Positions 35,551 to 57,428 are shown, numbered from the stretch's first letter. The stretch: 64,000 bases of DNA from Cellulomonas flavigena DSM 20109 (GCF_000092865.1 NC_014151.1:2914001-2978000), one strand, 5' to 3'. A program made the numbers and translations. Notes: a model not told the origin generated them from the letters alone.

Positions 35551-35922
35551 TCACAGGGCCAGACCGCCCTCGCGAGCGCCGTCGGCCACCGCGGCCACGC
35601 GGCCGTGGTACTTGTTGCCGCCGCGGTCGAACACGACCGCCTCGACACCGGCGGCCTTGGCACGGGCGGCCACGAGCTCGCCGACCTTGCGGGCCTTGGC
35701 GGTCTTGTCGCCGTCGTCGCCGCGCAGGTCGGCCTCGAGGGTCGACGCGGAGGCGATGGTCTTGCCGATCGCGTCGTCGACGACCTGGGCCGTCATGTGC
35801 CGCGCGGAGCGCGTCACGACGAGGCGGGGACGCGCAGCCGTGCCGACGACCTTCTTGCGCAGGCGCAGGTGACGCCGCCGACGCGCGACGGACGTGCCCT
35901 TGCCTCTGATGCCGATAGCCAT
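35551..35922 (-). CDS. rplR: 50S ribosomal protein L18
   Basis: 5S rRNA-binding protein, 123 aa, opening [20 protein letters not shown], with [16 protein letters not shown] and the C-terminal [26 protein letters not shown] region (two parts). It follows rplF by 2 bp and precedes rpsE by 34 bp. Confidence 0.98.
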   Translation of the reverse strand: MAIGIRGKGTSVARRRRHLRLRKKVVGTAARPRLVVTRSARHMTAQVVDDAIGKTIASASTLEADLRGDDGDKTAKARKVGELVAARAKAAGVEAVVFDRGGNKYHGRVAAVADGAREGGLAL

Positions 35923-35924
35923 GG

Positions 35925-36464
35925 CTACTTCCCAGCCTTTCCGACCTTGCGGCGCACGTTCTCGCCCGCGTACCGCACGCCCTTGCCCTTGTACGGCTCC
36001 GGCTTGCGGATCTTGCGGATGTTCGCGGCGACCTCGCCGACCTGCTGCTTGTCGATGCCCTGGACCGAGAACTTCGTCGCGGACTCCACGGCGAACGTGA
36101 TGCCGGCCGGGGGCTCGACGACCACGGGGTGGCTGAAGCCGAGCGCGAACTCGAGGTTGTCGCCCTTCGCCAGCACGCGGTAACCGGTGCCGACGATCTC
36201 GAGCTTCTTGGTGTAGCCCTCCGTCACGCCGGTGACCAGGTTGGCCAGCAGCGTGCGGGTCAGGCCGTGCAGCGAGCGCGAGAGGCGCTCGTCGTCAGGA
36301 CGCGACACCACGAGGGCACCCGCGTCGTCGCGCTCCACCGTGAGGGGGGCGGCGATCGTGTGGCTGAGCTCGCCCTTGGGACCCTTGACCGTCACGCGGC
36401 GGTCGTCGATGGTCACATCGACACCTGCCGGCACCGGGACGGGGATCCTGCCGATTCGAGACAT
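35925..36464 (-). CDS. rplF: 50S ribosomal protein L6
   Basis: Large-subunit protein near the factor-binding site, 179 aa. [31 protein letters not shown] and the C-terminal [20 protein letters not shown] are diagnostic. ATG at 36464 is the conserved start with a GAGAGGA site upstream; the longer open frame begins in the leader. Confidence 0.98.
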   Translation of the reverse strand: MSRIGRIPVPVPAGVDVTIDDRRVTVKGPKGELSHTIAAPLTVERDDAGALVVSRPDDERLSRSLHGLTRTLLANLVTGVTEGYTKKLEIVGTGYRVLAKGDNLEFALGFSHPVVVEPPAGITFAVESATKFSVQGIDKQQVGEVAANIRKIRKPEPYKGKGVRYAGENVRRKVGKAGK

Positions 36465-36489
36465 GGCTGTTCTCCTCTCCGTCTCGGGC

Positions 36490-36888
36490 TTACCAGACGT
36501 AGGCGAGGACTTCCCCACCCACGCCCTTCTGTGCGGCCTGCTTGTCGGTCAGGAGGCCGGAGGACGTGGACAGGATCGCCACACCCAGGCCGCCGAGCAC
36601 CTTCGGCAGGTTGGTCGACTTGGCGTACACGCGCAGGCCCGGCTTGGACACGCGCTTGACACCGGCGAGCGCGCGCTCGCGGTTCGGGCCGTACTTCAGC
36701 GTGATCGTGAGGTTCTTGCCCACGGGGGCGTCCTCGACGGTCCAGCCGGAGATGTAGCCCTCGGCCTGCAGGATCTCGGCCACGTGGCTCTTGAGCTTCG
36801 AGAACGGGATCGTCACCGTGTCGTGGTGCGCCGAGTTCGCGTTGCGCAGACGCGTGAGGAAGTCTGCGATCGGGTCGGTCATGGTCAT
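36490..36888 (-). CDS. rpsH: 30S ribosomal protein S8
   Basis: Central-domain 16S rRNA binder and, in other bacteria, translational regulator of the spc operon. The 132-aa protein [19 protein letters not shown] through [16 protein letters not shown] to [11 protein letters not shown] has the exact actinobacterial length. ATG at 36888 is used rather than 36882 because of this length and GAAAGGG about 10 nt upstream. Confidence 0.98.
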   Translation of the reverse strand: MTMTDPIADFLTRLRNANSAHHDTVTIPFSKLKSHVAEILQAEGYISGWTVEDAPVGKNLTITLKYGPNRERALAGVKRVSKPGLRVYAKSTNLPKVLGGLGVAILSTSSGLLTDKQAAQKGVGGEVLAYVW

Positions 36889-37000
36889 CGGGCGTCAGCC
36901 CTTTCTCGCCGGGGTATCCGCGGCCCCGAGGAGGGGCCGCGGACCTACCGACGTCAGGAGGTGGTGCTGCTGCGGCTCGGGAGACCGAGCCACGGTGGTC

Positions 37001-37186
37001 TTACCAGCTGCTCTTGGTGACGCCGGGGAGCTCGCCGCGGTGGGCCATCTCCCGCACGCAGATCCGGCACAGGCCGAACTTGCGGTACACCGAGTGCGGA
37101 CGACCGCACTTCTGGCAGCGCGTGTAGGCGCGGACCGCGAACTTGGGCTTCGCGGCCGCCTTGTTGATGAGGGCGGTCTTCGCCAT
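37001..37186 (-). CDS. rpsZ: 30S ribosomal protein S14 type Z
   Basis: Short zinc-binding S14, 61 aa, with two CxxC pairs (CQKCGRPHS and CRICVREMA) and the C-terminal GVTKSSW. It is the spc-operon form; zinc-independent S14 paralogues, if any, lie outside the window. It precedes rpsH by 112 bp and follows rplE by 1 bp. Confidence 0.97.
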   Translation of the reverse strand: MAKTALINKAAAKPKFAVRAYTRCQKCGRPHSVYRKFGLCRICVREMAHRGELPGVTKSSW

Positions 37187-37187
37187 G

Positions 37188-37760
37188 TCAGTTCTCCTTG
37201 AACGGGAAGCCGAGGAGCTTGAGGAGCGCGCGGCCCTCGTCGTCCGTCGTCGCGGTGGTCACGATCGTGATGTCCATACCGCGGACACGGTCGATCTTGT
37301 CCTGGTCGATCTCGTGGAACACGGACTGCTCCACGAGGCCGAACGTGTAGTTCCCGTGGCCGTCGAACTGCTGGGGCGACAGGCCGCGGAAGTCGCGGAT
37401 GCGCGGCAGAGCGACGGACAGCAGGCGGTCGAGGAACTCCCAGGCACGGTCGCCGCGCAGCGTCACGTGCGCACCGATCGGCATGCCCTCGCGCAGCTTG
37501 AACTGCGCGATGGACTTGCGGGCCTTGGTGACCTGCGGCTTCTGGCCCGTGATCTGGGTCAGGTCGCGGATCGCGCCCTCGATGAGCTTGGAGTCCTTCG
37601 CGGCCTCGCCGACGCCCATGTTGACGACGACCTTGACCAGCCGCGCGACCTGGTTGATGTTCTCGTGCGAGAACTGCTCGAACAGCGCGGAGCGGATCTC
37701 GTCGTTGTAGCGCGCCTTGAGGCGCGGCTGGGCCGGGGCCTCGATGGTGGTCTCGGTCAT
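37188..37760 (-). CDS. rplE: 50S ribosomal protein L5
   Basis: 5S rRNA-associated protein, 190 aa. [55 protein letters not shown] and [15 protein letters not shown] are conserved. Its ATG shares one base with the rplX stop. Confidence 0.98.
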   Translation of the reverse strand: MTETTIEAPAQPRLKARYNDEIRSALFEQFSHENINQVARLVKVVVNMGVGEAAKDSKLIEGAIRDLTQITGQKPQVTKARKSIAQFKLREGMPIGAHVTLRGDRAWEFLDRLLSVALPRIRDFRGLSPQQFDGHGNYTFGLVEQSVFHEIDQDKIDRVRGMDITIVTTATTDDEGRALLKLLGFPFKEN

Positions 37761-38101
37761 CAGATGTCCTTACCGGAGCGCTTGGCGACGCGGACGCGCA
37801 CGGTGCGCGTGCGCCCGTCGCGCTCGACCTGCTCGGTGCGGTAGCCGACCCGGGTGCCCTTCTTGGTCTCCGGGTCCACGAGCATCACGTTGCTGATGTG
37901 GATGGGGGCCTCGATCGTCTCGATGCCACCGGTGCGGGTGCCGCGCGAGGTCTGGCCGGCCTTCGTGTGCTTCTGCACACGCTGGACGCCCTCGACCACG
38001 ACGCGCTGCGTCTCGGGGAGGACCTCGAGCACGCGGCCCTGCTGGCCCTTGTCACGGCCTGAGATGACGACGACGAGGTCGCCCTTCTTGATCTTGGCCA
38101 T
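37760..38101 (-). CDS. rplX: 50S ribosomal protein L24
   Basis: Assembly-initiator protein at the tunnel exit, 113 aa, with the KOW motif [18 protein letters not shown] and [20 protein letters not shown]. It lies 3 bp after rplN in the standard rplN-rplX-rplE order. Confidence 0.98.
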   Translation of the reverse strand: MAKIKKGDLVVVISGRDKGQQGRVLEVLPETQRVVVEGVQRVQKHTKAGQTSRGTRTGGIETIEAPIHISNVMLVDPETKKGTRVGYRTEQVERDGRTRTVRVRVAKRSGKDI

Positions 38102-38104
38102 GGG

Positions 38105-38473
38105 TCAGATCACCTCCGGAGCGAGCGAGATGATCTTCATGAACTTCTTGTCACGCAGCTCCCGGCCCACGGGGCCGAAGATGCGCGTGCCACGAGGCTC
38201 ACCGTCGTTCTTGAGGATCACGGCCGCGTTCTCGTCGAACTTGATGTACGAGCCGTCGGGACGCCGACGCTCCTTGCGGGTACGGACGATGACCGCCTTG
38301 ACGACGTCGCCCTTCTTGACGTTGCCGCCGGGGATGGCGTCCTTCACGGTGGCGACGATGACGTCGCCGATGCCCGCGTACCGGCGGCCGGAGCCACCGA
38401 GGACACGGATGCAGAGGATCTCCTTGGCACCCGTGTTGTCGGCGACACGCAGTCGCGACTCCTGCTGGATCAT
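38105..38473 (-). CDS. rplN: 50S ribosomal protein L14
   Basis: Intersubunit-bridge protein, 122 aa, starting [20 protein letters not shown] and containing [19 protein letters not shown] and [18 protein letters not shown] [16 protein letters not shown]. It is the first spc-operon gene: a 164-bp gap with a hairpin separates it from rpsQ, the last S10-operon gene. Confidence 0.98.
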   Translation of the reverse strand: MIQQESRLRVADNTGAKEILCIRVLGGSGRRYAGIGDVIVATVKDAIPGGNVKKGDVVKAVIVRTRKERRRPDGSYIKFDENAAVILKNDGEPRGTRIFGPVGRELRDKKFMKIISLAPEVI

Positions 38474-38558
38474 CTACCTACTCCTGTCGTCTGGCGGGTT
38501 CTCGCTCGCTCGATGGCGGCGAGCCTGGCCATCCGGATGGTTGCCGTGGTGCACACGC

Positions 38559-38582
38559 CGCGGGCGGGCGGGCCCGCCCGCG
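38559..38582 (-). terminator. Hairpin at the S10/spc operon junction
   Basis: A 10-bp GC stem (38559-38568 with 38573-38582) with a 4-nt loop in the 164-bp gap between rpsQ and rplN on the minus strand. Its location at the classical S10/spc boundary suggests attenuation. No clear rplN promoter was found downstream of it. Confidence 0.5.
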
Positions 38583-38637
38583 TCGTGGGCAACTGTCGTG
38601 GTGCTTGCTGCTGCGGCCTCGCGGCCGGCGGCAGGAC

Positions 38638-38928
38638 TTACTTGGCCTTCTCGAGGATCTCGACGAGCCGCCAGCGCTTGTTGGCCGACAGCGGTCGCGT
38701 CTCCATGATCTCGACGAGGTCGCCGATGCCGGCGGAGTTCTGCTCGTCGTGGACCTTGACCTTGCTGGTGCGGCGGATGACCTTGCCGTACAGCGGGTGC
38801 TTGACGCGGTCCTCGACCTCGACGACGACGGTCTTGTCCATCTTGTCGGACACGACGTAGCCGCGACGCGTCTTGCGGTACGCGCGGTGGTCCGCCGTGG
38901 CCGTCGTGTGCTCGTGCTTCGTGGTCAT
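38638..38928 (-). CDS. rpsQ: 30S ribosomal protein S17
   Basis: OB-fold primary 16S rRNA binder, 96 aa. [40 protein letters not shown] and [20 protein letters not shown] are conserved. ATG at 38928 (MTTKHEHTT) gives the usual short N-terminal extension. Seven bp separate it from rpmC. Confidence 0.98.
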   Translation of the reverse strand: MTTKHEHTTATADHRAYRKTRRGYVVSDKMDKTVVVEVEDRVKHPLYGKVIRRTSKVKVHDEQNSAGIGDLVEIMETRPLSANKRWRLVEILEKAK

Positions 38929-38935
38929 TGCTGCC

Positions 38936-39172
38936 TCACTCCGCGCTCGGGGCGGTACGGATGCCGAGCTCGCGCTCGCGCAGGATCGTGTAGATGCGCG
39001 CGATGTCACGGCGGACCGCCTTGAGGCGCCCGTGGCTCTCGAGCTGACCCGTCGCGGACTGGAAGCGGAGGTTGAACAGCTCCTCCTTGGCCTTCTTCAG
39101 CTCGGCGACCAGCTTCTCGTCGTCGAAGGAGTCCAGCTCGCTGGGAGCCAGGTCCTTGGTTCCGATAGCCAT
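38936..39172 (-). CDS. rpmC: 50S ribosomal protein L29
   Basis: Helical tunnel-exit protein, 78 aa, with [20 protein letters not shown] and [20 protein letters not shown]. Its ATG overlaps the rplP stop by one base. Confidence 0.97.
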   Translation of the reverse strand: MAIGTKDLAPSELDSFDDEKLVAELKKAKEELFNLRFQSATGQLESHGRLKAVRRDIARIYTILRERELGIRTAPSAE

Positions 39173-39588
39173 CAGTTACCACCCTCGCGCACGATGAAAC
39201 GTGTCTTCATCGGGAGCTTGTGCTGCGCGCGGCGCATGGCCTCACGCGCGAGCGGCTCCGGGACACCGGCGAGCTCGAACAGAACTCGGCCCGGCTTGAC
39301 GTTGGCGATCCACCACTCGGGCGAGCCCTTGCCGGAGCCCATGCGGGTCTCGGCGGGCTTCTTCGTGAGGGGACGGTCCGGGTAGATGTTGATCCAGACC
39401 TTCCCACCACGCTTGATGTGGCGGGTCATGGCGATACGAGCAGCCTCGATCTGCCGGTTGGTGACGTAGGCCGGCTCGAGAGCCTGGATGCCGTACTCAC
39501 CGAAGGAGATCACGGTGCCACCCGTCGCGGCACCGGAGCGCCCCGGGTGGTGCTGCTTACGGTGCTTCAGCCTGCGCGGGATCAGCAC
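39172..39588 (-). CDS. rplP: 50S ribosomal protein L16
   Basis: A-site proximal large-subunit protein, 138 aa. It starts with GTG ([19 protein letters not shown]) and has [40 protein letters not shown] and [19 protein letters not shown]. Three bp after rpsC, overlapping rpmC. Confidence 0.98.
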   Translation of the reverse strand: MLIPRRLKHRKQHHPGRSGAATGGTVISFGEYGIQALEPAYVTNRQIEAARIAMTRHIKRGGKVWINIYPDRPLTKKPAETRMGSGKGSPEWWIANVKPGRVLFELAGVPEPLAREAMRRAQHKLPMKTRFIVREGGN

Positions 39589-39591
39589 GGC

Positions 39592-40422
39592 TCAGGCCTC
39601 CGTTCCGGACTCGGTGGGCGCGTCCGCCGCGGGAGTCTGCTCGGCAGCCGGGGCAGGAGCGTCCTGACGCTCGGGACGACGACCGCCACCACGAGGACCA
39701 CGGTCCCCACGGTCGCCGCGGTCGCCACGCGGGCCACGCTGCGGACGAGGAGCCTGCGACGCCTGCTCGCGCGCCCACTCCTTCTCCGTCATGTCGCCCT
39801 TGTAGACCCAGACCTTGACGCCGATGCGCCCGAAGGTCGTGCGAGCCTCGAAGAAGCCGTAGTCGATGTTCGCGCGCAGCGTGTGCAGCGGCACACGACC
39901 CTCGCGGTAGAACTCCGTGCGGCTCATCTCCGCGCCGCCGAGGCGGCCGGAGACCTGCACCCGGATGCCCTTGGCACCGGCACGCTGGGCCGACTGGATG
40001 CCCTTGCGCATGGCGCGGCGGAACGAGACACGGCTCGCCAGCTGCTCGGCGATGCCCTGGGCGACCAGCTGGGCCTCGATCTCGGCGTTCTTGACCTCGA
40101 GGATGTTCAGCTGGACCTGCTTGCCCGTGAGCTTCTCGAGCTCGCCACGGATGCGGTCGGCCTCCGCGCCGCGACGCCCGATGACGATGCCCGGGCGGGC
40201 GGTGTGGATGTCGACGCGCACGCGGTCACGCGTGCGCTCGATCTCGACCTTGGCGATGCCGGCGCGCTCGAGACCCGTGCTCATGAGCTTGCGGATCTGC
40301 ACGTCCTCGCGGACGTAGTCGCGGTACCGCTGACCCGGCTTCGTCGAGTCGGCGAACCAGCGCGACCGGTGGTCGGTGGTGATGCCCAGGCGGTACCCGA
40401 GCGGGTTGACCTTCTGTCCCAC
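39592..40422 (-). CDS. rpsC: 30S ribosomal protein S3
   Basis: mRNA-entry protein with KH domain, 276 aa. [20 protein letters not shown], the KH segment [20 protein letters not shown] and [20 protein letters not shown] are standard. The C-terminal ~60 residues are an RGD/RG-rich then acidic tail ([19 protein letters not shown]), as in other actinobacteria. GTG at 40422 shares a base with the rplV stop TAG. Confidence 0.98.
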   Translation of the reverse strand: MGQKVNPLGYRLGITTDHRSRWFADSTKPGQRYRDYVREDVQIRKLMSTGLERAGIAKVEIERTRDRVRVDIHTARPGIVIGRRGAEADRIRGELEKLTGKQVQLNILEVKNAEIEAQLVAQGIAEQLASRVSFRRAMRKGIQSAQRAGAKGIRVQVSGRLGGAEMSRTEFYREGRVPLHTLRANIDYGFFEARTTFGRIGVKVWVYKGDMTEKEWAREQASQAPRPQRGPRGDRGDRGDRGPRGGGRRPERQDAPAPAAEQTPAADAPTESGTEA

Positions 40423-40790
40423 TATCGGGCCCGTCCCTTCGTCTCTCGCTCAGCGACGACCACGGTGATGTGGCTCGTGCGCTTGAGGATCTGGCTCGCG
40501 CGACCCTGCGCCCGCGGCCGGAACCGCTTGAGCGTCGGGCCCTCGTCGACGAAGACCTCCGAGATGAAGAGGTCTGCCTCGTCGAGGCGCTCGCTGTTGC
40601 GCTTGGCTCCCTCGACCGCGTTCGCGACCGCGGACTGCACCGTCTTGAGGACGGGCTCCGCCGCGGCCTGGGGCGCGAACTTCAGCACCGCCACGGCCTC
40701 CGCCGCCTGCTTGCCACGGATGAGGTCCACGACGCGGCGGGCCTTCTGGGGCGTGACGCGGACGAACCGCGCCTTCGCCTTGGCTTCCAT
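40422..40790 (-). CDS. rplV: 50S ribosomal protein L22
   Basis: Tunnel-lining protein (macrolide region), 122 aa, beginning [20 protein letters not shown] and including [15 protein letters not shown] and [20 protein letters not shown]. No unusual change in the tunnel loop is apparent. Between rpsS and rpsC in the S10 order. Confidence 0.98.
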   Translation of the reverse strand: MEAKAKARFVRVTPQKARRVVDLIRGKQAAEAVAVLKFAPQAAAEPVLKTVQSAVANAVEGAKRNSERLDEADLFISEVFVDEGPTLKRFRPRAQGRASQILKRTSHITVVVAERETKGRAR

Positions 40791-40846
40791 CGCTGTCCTG
40801 CTCTCTTGTCTCTGCCGGTCAGGGCGTCACCTGGCTGACCCGGGGG

Positions 40847-41128
40847 TCAGCGGCGACGGCCCTTCCGGTCGTCCTTCTCGTGGCCGCGGAACGTCCGCGT
40901 GGGAGCGAACTCGCCGAGCTTGTGCCCGACCATCGACTCCGTCACGAACACCGGGGTGTGCTTGCGGCCGTCGTGCACCGCGAACGTGTGGCCGAGGAAG
41001 TCCGGCGTGATCATCGAACGACGCGACCACGTCTTGATGACGTTCTTCGTGCCGGCCTCGTTCTGAGCGTCGACCTTCTTCTGCAGGTGGCCGTCGACGA
41101 ACGGGCCCTTCTTGAGGCTGCGAGGCAT
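40847..41128 (-). CDS. rpsS: 30S ribosomal protein S19
   Basis: Head protein contacting tRNA, 93 aa: [40 protein letters not shown] and [20 protein letters not shown]. Fifteen bp after rplB. Confidence 0.98.
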   Translation of the reverse strand: MPRSLKKGPFVDGHLQKKVDAQNEAGTKNVIKTWSRRSMITPDFLGHTFAVHDGRKHTPVFVTESMVGHKLGEFAPTRTFRGHEKDDRKGRRR

Positions 41129-41143
41129 TCTCTCGGGCTCCTA

Positions 41144-41980
<837 letters not shown>

Positions 41981-42005
41981 GACAGTAAGTCCTCTTCGCT
42001 CTCGG

Positions 42006-42308
42006 TCAGCCGACCGGTCCGCCGAAGATGTCGATCGAGCCCTCGCGGAGGGTGACGATCGCACGCTTCGTGTTCTTGCGGCGGCCGATGCCGAAGCGGG
42101 TCCGGCGGGCCTTGCCCTGACGGTTCGCGGTGTTGACCGAGTCGACCTTGACGCCGAAGACCTGCTCGACGGCGATCTTGATCTCGGTCTTGTTGGCGCG
42201 CGGGTCGACGAGGAAGGTGTACTTCCCCTCGTCCAGCAGGCCGTAGCTCTTCTCCGAGACGACCGGCGCGATCAGGATGTCGCGCGGGTCCTTACCGGGG
42301 GCGGTCAC
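42006..42308 (-). CDS. rplW: 50S ribosomal protein L23
   Basis: Tunnel-exit docking site for trigger factor and SRP, 100 aa. [40 protein letters not shown] and [20 protein letters not shown] are conserved. GTG at 42308 overlaps the rplD stop (GTGA). Confidence 0.98.
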   Translation of the reverse strand: MTAPGKDPRDILIAPVVSEKSYGLLDEGKYTFLVDPRANKTEIKIAVEQVFGVKVDSVNTANRQGKARRTRFGIGRRKNTKRAIVTLREGSIDIFGGPVG

Positions 42309-42991
42309 TTCGTCTCCTCGTTGGCCTCGGACTCGGAGGCGACGGCCTTCGCGCCCTTGACAGGGCCGGCGAGGAACGCGTCGAGCGCGCCCTGCGTGAA
42401 GACCACGTCGTCCGAGATGAGGACGTCGTAGGTGTTGAGCTGGTCGGCGACGAGCAGGTGGACCCGCTCGACGTTCCGCAGCGACTTCCAGGTGATCTCG
42501 TCCTGGCGCTCGACGACCACGAGGACGTTCTTGCGGCCGGAGAGGTTGTCGAGCACCGCGAGAGCGGCCTTGGTCGACGGGACCTCGCCCGGGGCGAAGC
42601 CCGTGACGACGTGGACGCGACCGGCGCGGGCACGGTCCGAGAGGGCACCGCGGAGCGCCGCGGCCTTCATCTTCTTCGGGGTGCGCTGCGAGTAGTCACG
42701 CGGGGTCGGGCCGTGGACGGTGCCACCGCCGGCGAACTGCGGTGCACGGGTCGACCCCTGGCGGGCGCGGCCGGTGCCCTTCTGCTTGTACGGCTTCTTG
42801 CCACCACCGCGGACCTCGCCGCGGGTCTTGGTGTCGTGGGTGCCCTGGCGCACGGCAGCGAGCTGGGCGACGACGACCTGGTGGATCAGCGGGACGTTCG
42901 TCGTCACGTCGAAGACGTCACCGGGCAGGTCGGCCGTGCCGGCCTTCTTGCCCTTCTCGTCGAGGACGTCGACGGTCAGCGTGTCGCTCAT
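42305..42991 (-). CDS. rplD: 50S ribosomal protein L4
   Basis: Tunnel-constriction protein, 228 aa from ATG 42991 ([18 protein letters not shown]). The tunnel loop [20 protein letters not shown] and the C-terminal Rossmann-like domain are typical. A GTG at 43000 overlapping the rplC stop (GTGA) is an equally plausible start, since neither has an ideal ribosome-binding site. Confidence 0.96.
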   Translation of the reverse strand: MSDTLTVDVLDEKGKKAGTADLPGDVFDVTTNVPLIHQVVVAQLAAVRQGTHDTKTRGEVRGGGKKPYKQKGTGRARQGSTRAPQFAGGGTVHGPTPRDYSQRTPKKMKAAALRGALSDRARAGRVHVVTGFAPGEVPSTKAALAVLDNLSGRKNVLVVVERQDEITWKSLRNVERVHLLVADQLNTYDVLISDDVVFTQGALDAFLAGPVKGAKAVASESEANEETK

Positions 42992-42996
42992 GGAGG

Positions 42997-43656
42997 TCAC
43001 GCACCCTTCACAGCGGAACGCACGACCACGACGCCGCCCTTGGGGCCGGGAACCGCGCCCTTGACGAGCAGCAGACCCTTCTCGGCGTCGACCGCGTGCA
43101 CGGTCAGGTTCTGGGTGGTCTGACGGGCGACGCCCATCCGACCGGCCATCTTGAGGCCCTTGAAGACGCGCGACGGGGTCGACGCGCCACCGATCGAGCC
43201 GGGCTTGCGGTGGTTGCGGTGCGCACCGTGCGAAGCGCCCACGCCGTGGAAGCCGTGGCGCTTCATGACACCGGCGGTGCCCTTGCCCTTGGTGGTGCCC
43301 GTCACGTCGACGACCTGGCCGGCCTCGAAGGCCCCGGCCGTGATCTCCTGACCGAGCGTGAACTCGGCGGCGTTCGACGTACGGATCTCGGCCACGTGCC
43401 GACGAGGGGTGACCCCCGCCTTCTCGAAGTGGCCCTTGAGCGGCTTGGTGACCTTGCGCGGGTCGATCTGGCCGTAGGCCAGCTGGACCGCCGCGTAGCC
43501 GTCGCTCTCAGCGGAGCGCACCTGCGTCACGACGTTCGTGCCCACGGCGAGGACCGTGACGGGCACCAGGCGCCCGGCCTCGTCCCACACCTGGGTCATG
43601 CCGAGCTTGGTGCCGAGCAGCGCCGTGACGGGGCGCGCGTTCTGCTGGGTAACCAT
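42997..43656 (-). CDS. rplC: 50S ribosomal protein L3
   Basis: Early-assembly protein reaching the peptidyl-transferase centre, 219 aa. [20 protein letters not shown], the loop [20 protein letters not shown] with the methylatable-glutamine region replaced as usual in actinobacteria, and [20 protein letters not shown] are present. ATG at 43656 begins [10 protein letters not shown]. Confidence 0.97.
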   Translation of the reverse strand: MVTQQNARPVTALLGTKLGMTQVWDEAGRLVPVTVLAVGTNVVTQVRSAESDGYAAVQLAYGQIDPRKVTKPLKGHFEKAGVTPRRHVAEIRTSNAAEFTLGQEITAGAFEAGQVVDVTGTTKGKGTAGVMKRHGFHGVGASHGAHRNHRKPGSIGGASTPSRVFKGLKMAGRMGVARQTTQNLTVHAVDAEKGLLLVKGAVPGPKGGVVVVRSAVKGA

Positions 43657-43679
43657 GAAGATCAGTCCCTTCCCAGCGA

Positions 43680-43988
43680 TCAGAGCTTGATCTCGATGTT
43701 CACGTCCGCAGGCAGGTCGAGACGCATGAGCGAGTCGACGGCCTTCGGCGTGGGATCGATGATGTCGATGAGCCGCTTGTGCGTGCGCATCTCGAAGTGC
43801 TCGCGGCTGTCCTTGTACTTGTGGGGCGACCGGATGACGCAGAAGACGTTCTTCTCCGTCGGCAGCGGCACCGGACCCACGACCGACGCACCAGCGCGAG
43901 TCACCGTGTCGACGATCTTGCGCGCCGAGCTGTCGATGACCTCGTGGTCGTAGGACTTGAGCCGGATGCGGATCTTCTGTCCCGCCAT
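43680..43988 (-). CDS. rpsJ: 30S ribosomal protein S10
   Basis: Small-subunit head protein and NusE transcription antitermination factor, 102 aa: [40 protein letters not shown] and [11 protein letters not shown]. First gene of the S10 operon. Its leader is about 220 nt if the promoter at 44216-44245 is right, long enough for an autoregulatory structure. Confidence 0.98.
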   Translation of the reverse strand: MAGQKIRIRLKSYDHEVIDSSARKIVDTVTRAGASVVGPVPLPTEKNVFCVIRSPHKYKDSREHFEMRTHKRLIDIIDPTPKAVDSLMRLDLPADVNIEIKL

Positions 43989-44215
43989 GGCGTCGTCTAC
44001 TTCTCTCTCTCGAAAAACCGGTCCGTCCGACCCCCGCACTCGGGCGTGTCGCTTCGCGCGACGCACCTCTGTGCTGCGTACCGTTCCCGGAACAGGGGGC
44101 CGTGGTTGTCGTCGAACGCCCCCCACCGGGTGACCCCGGGGTCCGAGCGTTCGCCACGTCTGTTCGCCCAGCCGATGGGCGCGCGTGAACGCACACCCCA
44201 GCGGGCAACCCCGAC

Positions 44216-44245
44216 AGTCTGCCAGAGATGACCCCCGAAGGCCAA
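44216..44245 (-). promoter_or_regulatory. Promoter of the S10 operon
   Basis: Minus-strand TTGGCC (44240-44245) and CAGACT (44216-44221) with an 18-nt spacer, about 230 bp upstream of rpsJ and downstream of the tuf terminator. The same TTGGCC -35 with a similar -10 occurs before rplJ, which supports the call. Confidence 0.5.
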
Positions 44246-44376
44246 CTCCCCCGGACGTGAGGCCCCGCACACCTGTGCGGCCGGGGTCCGGGCCGGTCGA
44301 CGTGCGTCGCGGGCGCCCGCCCGCGGTGCACCTGGCCGGTCTCGACGAGCGGGGCCTGGCCTGCCCGCAGCACGAC

Positions 44377-44410
44377 GCAGGGCCCGGAAGCCGAAGCTCC
44401 CGGGCCCTGC
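44377..44410 (-). terminator. Terminator of tuf
   Basis: An 11-bp stem (44377-44387 with 44400-44410) around a 12-nt loop, 28 bp after the tuf stop. It separates the str operon from the S10 operon. Confidence 0.75.
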
Positions 44411-44438
44411 GCGGTGGATCAGCCCCGAGGGGCGGTGA

Positions 44439-45632
<1,194 letters not shown>

Positions 45633-45753
45633 TGGGTGTCCTCCTCAGGACTTGGTAGAGATTGCCCGACGGCAGCCACCTGACGGTACCTGCTCGACGC
45701 GCGGTCCTACGGGTCGGATGTGTAGCTGGAACTGCAGGGTTCGACCTGTGGGA

Positions 45754-47856
<2,103 letters not shown>

Positions 47857-47900
47857 GTGGTAGCCCCTTGTCGGTTGGCTTGCGGTCGGTGCCGTTCGCG

Positions 47901-47940
47901 TCGCCGCGGGCCTGTCGTCGTGCTCACAGGCCCGCGGCGA
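47901..47940 (-). terminator. Hairpin between rpsG and fusA
   Basis: A perfect 15-bp stem (47901-47915 with 47926-47940), 10-nt loop, starting 10 bp after the rpsG stop and ending 45 bp before fusA. Inside the str operon, it suggests attenuation or mRNA processing between the ribosomal and elongation-factor genes. Confidence 0.65.
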
Positions 47941-47949
47941 GCGCCGGGG

Positions 47950-48420
47950 TCACCAGCGGTAGTGCGCGAACGCCCGGTTGGACTCGGCCATCTTGTGCAT
48001 GTCCTCACGACGCTTCACCGCGGCACCCAGGCCGTTGGAGGCGTCGAGGATCTCGTTCATGAGGCGCTCGGTCATGGTCTTCTCGCGACGCGCGCGCGAG
48101 TAGTCCGTCAGCCAGCGCAGGGCCAGCGTCGTGGCGCGCACGGGGCGGACCTCGATCGGCACCTGGTAGGTCGCACCACCGACGCGGCGGGACTTGACCT
48201 CGATGGCGGGACGCACGTTGTCCAGCGCGCGCTTGAGCACGACGACCGGGTCGGACTGCGTCTTCTCACGGACACCCTCGAGGGCGCCGTAGACGATGGC
48301 CTCGGCGACGGTCTTCTTGCCGTCGAGGAGGACCTTGTTGATGAGCTGCGTGACCACCGGCGAGCCGTAGACGGGGTCGACGATCAGCGGCCGCTTCGGA
48401 GCGGGACCCTTGCGAGGCAT
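47950..48420 (-). CDS. rpsG: 30S ribosomal protein S7
   Basis: Primary head-assembly protein, 156 aa: [60 protein letters not shown] and [18 protein letters not shown] at 48420, 5 bp after rpsL. Confidence 0.98.
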   Translation of the reverse strand: MPRKGPAPKRPLIVDPVYGSPVVTQLINKVLLDGKKTVAEAIVYGALEGVREKTQSDPVVVLKRALDNVRPAIEVKSRRVGGATYQVPIEVRPVRATTLALRWLTDYSRARREKTMTERLMNEILDASNGLGAAVKRREDMHKMAESNRAFAHYRW

Positions 48421-48425
48421 CTGTC

Positions 48426-48794
48426 TCAGCCCTTCTTCGCGCCGTAGCGGCTGCGCGCCTGCTTGCGGTTCTTGACGCCCTGCGTGTCGAGCGCGCCGCG
48501 GACGATCTTGTAGCGGACTCCGGGGAGGTCCTTCACACGGCCGCCGCGCACGAGCACGATCGAGTGCTCCTGCAGGTTGTGACCGACGCCCGGGATGTAC
48601 GCCGTGACCTCGATGCCCGACGAGAGGCGCACACGCGCGACCTTGCGGAGCGCGGAGTTCGGCTTCTTCGGGGTGGTCGTGTAGACGCGGGTGCACACAC
48701 CGCGTCGCTGGGGGGAGCCCTTGAGGGCAGGCGTCTTCGACTTGTTCGTCTTCGCCTGCCGGCCCTTGCGGACCAGCTGCTGGATCGTAGGCAC
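48426..48794 (-). CDS. rpsL: 30S ribosomal protein S12
   Basis: Decoding-centre protein, 122 aa. The streptomycin-relevant segments [19 protein letters not shown] and [20 protein letters not shown] carry the wild-type lysines, so no S12-based streptomycin resistance is encoded. GTG at 48794 begins [13 protein letters not shown]. First gene of the str operon, with its promoter at 49078-49106 and an unusually long leader of about 275 nt. Confidence 0.98.
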   Translation of the reverse strand: MPTIQQLVRKGRQAKTNKSKTPALKGSPQRRGVCTRVYTTTPKKPNSALRKVARVRLSSGIEVTAYIPGVGHNLQEHSIVLVRGGRVKDLPGVRYKIVRGALDTQGVKNRKQARSRYGAKKG

Positions 48795-49077
48795 TACGTC
48801 TCCGTCTGTCGGTGTTCTCTGGTCTGACCGGCACCCGTCACCCAGGACGGCCGGCTCGGCCCGGATCGTCGCCCGTCGCACGACTACCCCGGAGGTCTGG
48901 AGTCCCGCACCGACCCCCGCGCCCGGGCGTGTCGCCCCGGTCCTCCGCACGGCGGCAGTCCGCGAGGACCGATCCGAGAGGAGGTGGGGAGCCACCCCGT
49001 GCACCCGCACCCACTCCGGCAGGGAGCGGTCGACCGAGTGCACGCGCGAGGGCCCGACGGCGCGGGCACGGTGTCCT

Positions 49078-49106
49078 ACGCTACCCGGCGCGACGGACAG
49101 CGTCAA
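49078..49106 (-). promoter_or_regulatory. Promoter of the str operon (rpsL)
   Basis: Minus-strand TTGACG (49101-49106), a 17-nt spacer and TAGCGT (49078-49083): a near-consensus housekeeping promoter. The rest of the 419-bp gap between the lipoprotein and rpsL is leader without a recognisable gene. Confidence 0.75.
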
Positions 49107-49213
49107 AGGAGCCCGGAGTCGTCGAGTCGTGCCGCTCGTCACGTCCCGCGGGCGTCGTGGTCGCGGCCGCCTCCGGCCCGGGGCCCGCCCGAGCCTCCAG
49201 CGCCCGCGGCGGG

Positions 49214-49570
49214 TCAGTCCTCCGCCGGGACGATCCAGGCCTCGCCGGACTCCTCGACGACCTCCTCGCCCTCGCCGTCCACCTCGACGGCGACGAGCTC
49301 GAACGACCGGCCCTTGACGACGCCCGGGCGCCCGATGACCAGGTCGACCGCGTCGTCGAAGTCCTTGCCGTCCGACGCGATGAGCGACACGCTCTCCTCG
49401 CCGAAGTTGGCGGCCTCGAGCGTCAGGCCCTCGAACTCGACCTTCTCCCCCGCCTTGAGGTGCACCGCGTCGTCCGGCACGTCGGGGCTCCCGCCACCGC
49501 TGCACGCCGCGAGCAACGCCACGAGCCCGACCACCAGTGCGCCCCGGAACCCTCGTCCACCTCGTGCCAC
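49214..49570 (-). CDS. Small putative lipoprotein
   Basis: Unrecognised 118-aa lipoprotein. The signal peptide ends in the lipobox LLAAC with Cys23, followed by SGGGSPD. The mature part is acidic and beta-like ([40 protein letters not shown]). GTG at 49570 has GAAAGAGGG about 7 nt upstream. It lies between rpoC and rpsL on the same strand, beyond the rpoC terminator. Confidence 0.75.
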   Translation of the reverse strand: MARGGRGFRGALVVGLVALLAACSGGGSPDVPDDAVHLKAGEKVEFEGLTLEAANFGEESVSLIASDGKDFDDAVDLVIGRPGVVKGRSFELVAVEVDGEGEEVVEESGEAWIVPAED

Positions 49571-49725
49571 CAGAAGACCCTCTTTCCGTCTCGACCCGCC
49601 TCGATGCGTGGTGCACGCCCGCGACTGCGCGGACCGCCGCGGTGATGGTAGCGGCTCACGGCGCGCGCGCCCACGGGCGACCACCGGACGGCCGCCGCCC
49701 GGTCGCGCGAGCGGCGCGAGGGACG

Positions 49726-49763
49726 CCCGAGGGGCCCGCCGGCGAACCGACGGGCCCCTCGGG
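49726..49763 (-). terminator. Terminator of rpoBC
   Basis: A 13-bp stem (49726-49738 with 49751-49763) that can extend inward past one mismatch, 22 bp after the rpoC stop. Typical GC-rich hairpin without U-tract. Confidence 0.75.
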
Positions 49764-49784
49764 GTGGAGCGTGGAGACCGGACC

Positions 49785-53654
<3,870 letters not shown>

Positions 53655-53775
53655 GGTTCCTACTTCCTTCGCGTTCCGGGGCCTGACGGCTCACCGGCGA
53701 ATCTGCAACAGGGTGTCGGCGCCCGGCCCGGACCCGCTGCCCCTGCGGGGCGCGGTACCGGGCCGGGGCTCGGCC

Positions 53776-57282
<3,507 letters not shown>

Positions 57283-57428
57283 GAGGGGTCCTTCCCTGCG
57301 GATCGTGGCACGCTGCGCCGCCTGGCGAGGCGCGATCACCGGCCACGACACGAGGCCCCGACGCGCACGTACGTCGGAACCGGAGTCGGGATATCTGAGA
57401 TCGCGGGCACAGGCCAGCGCAAAGCGCT

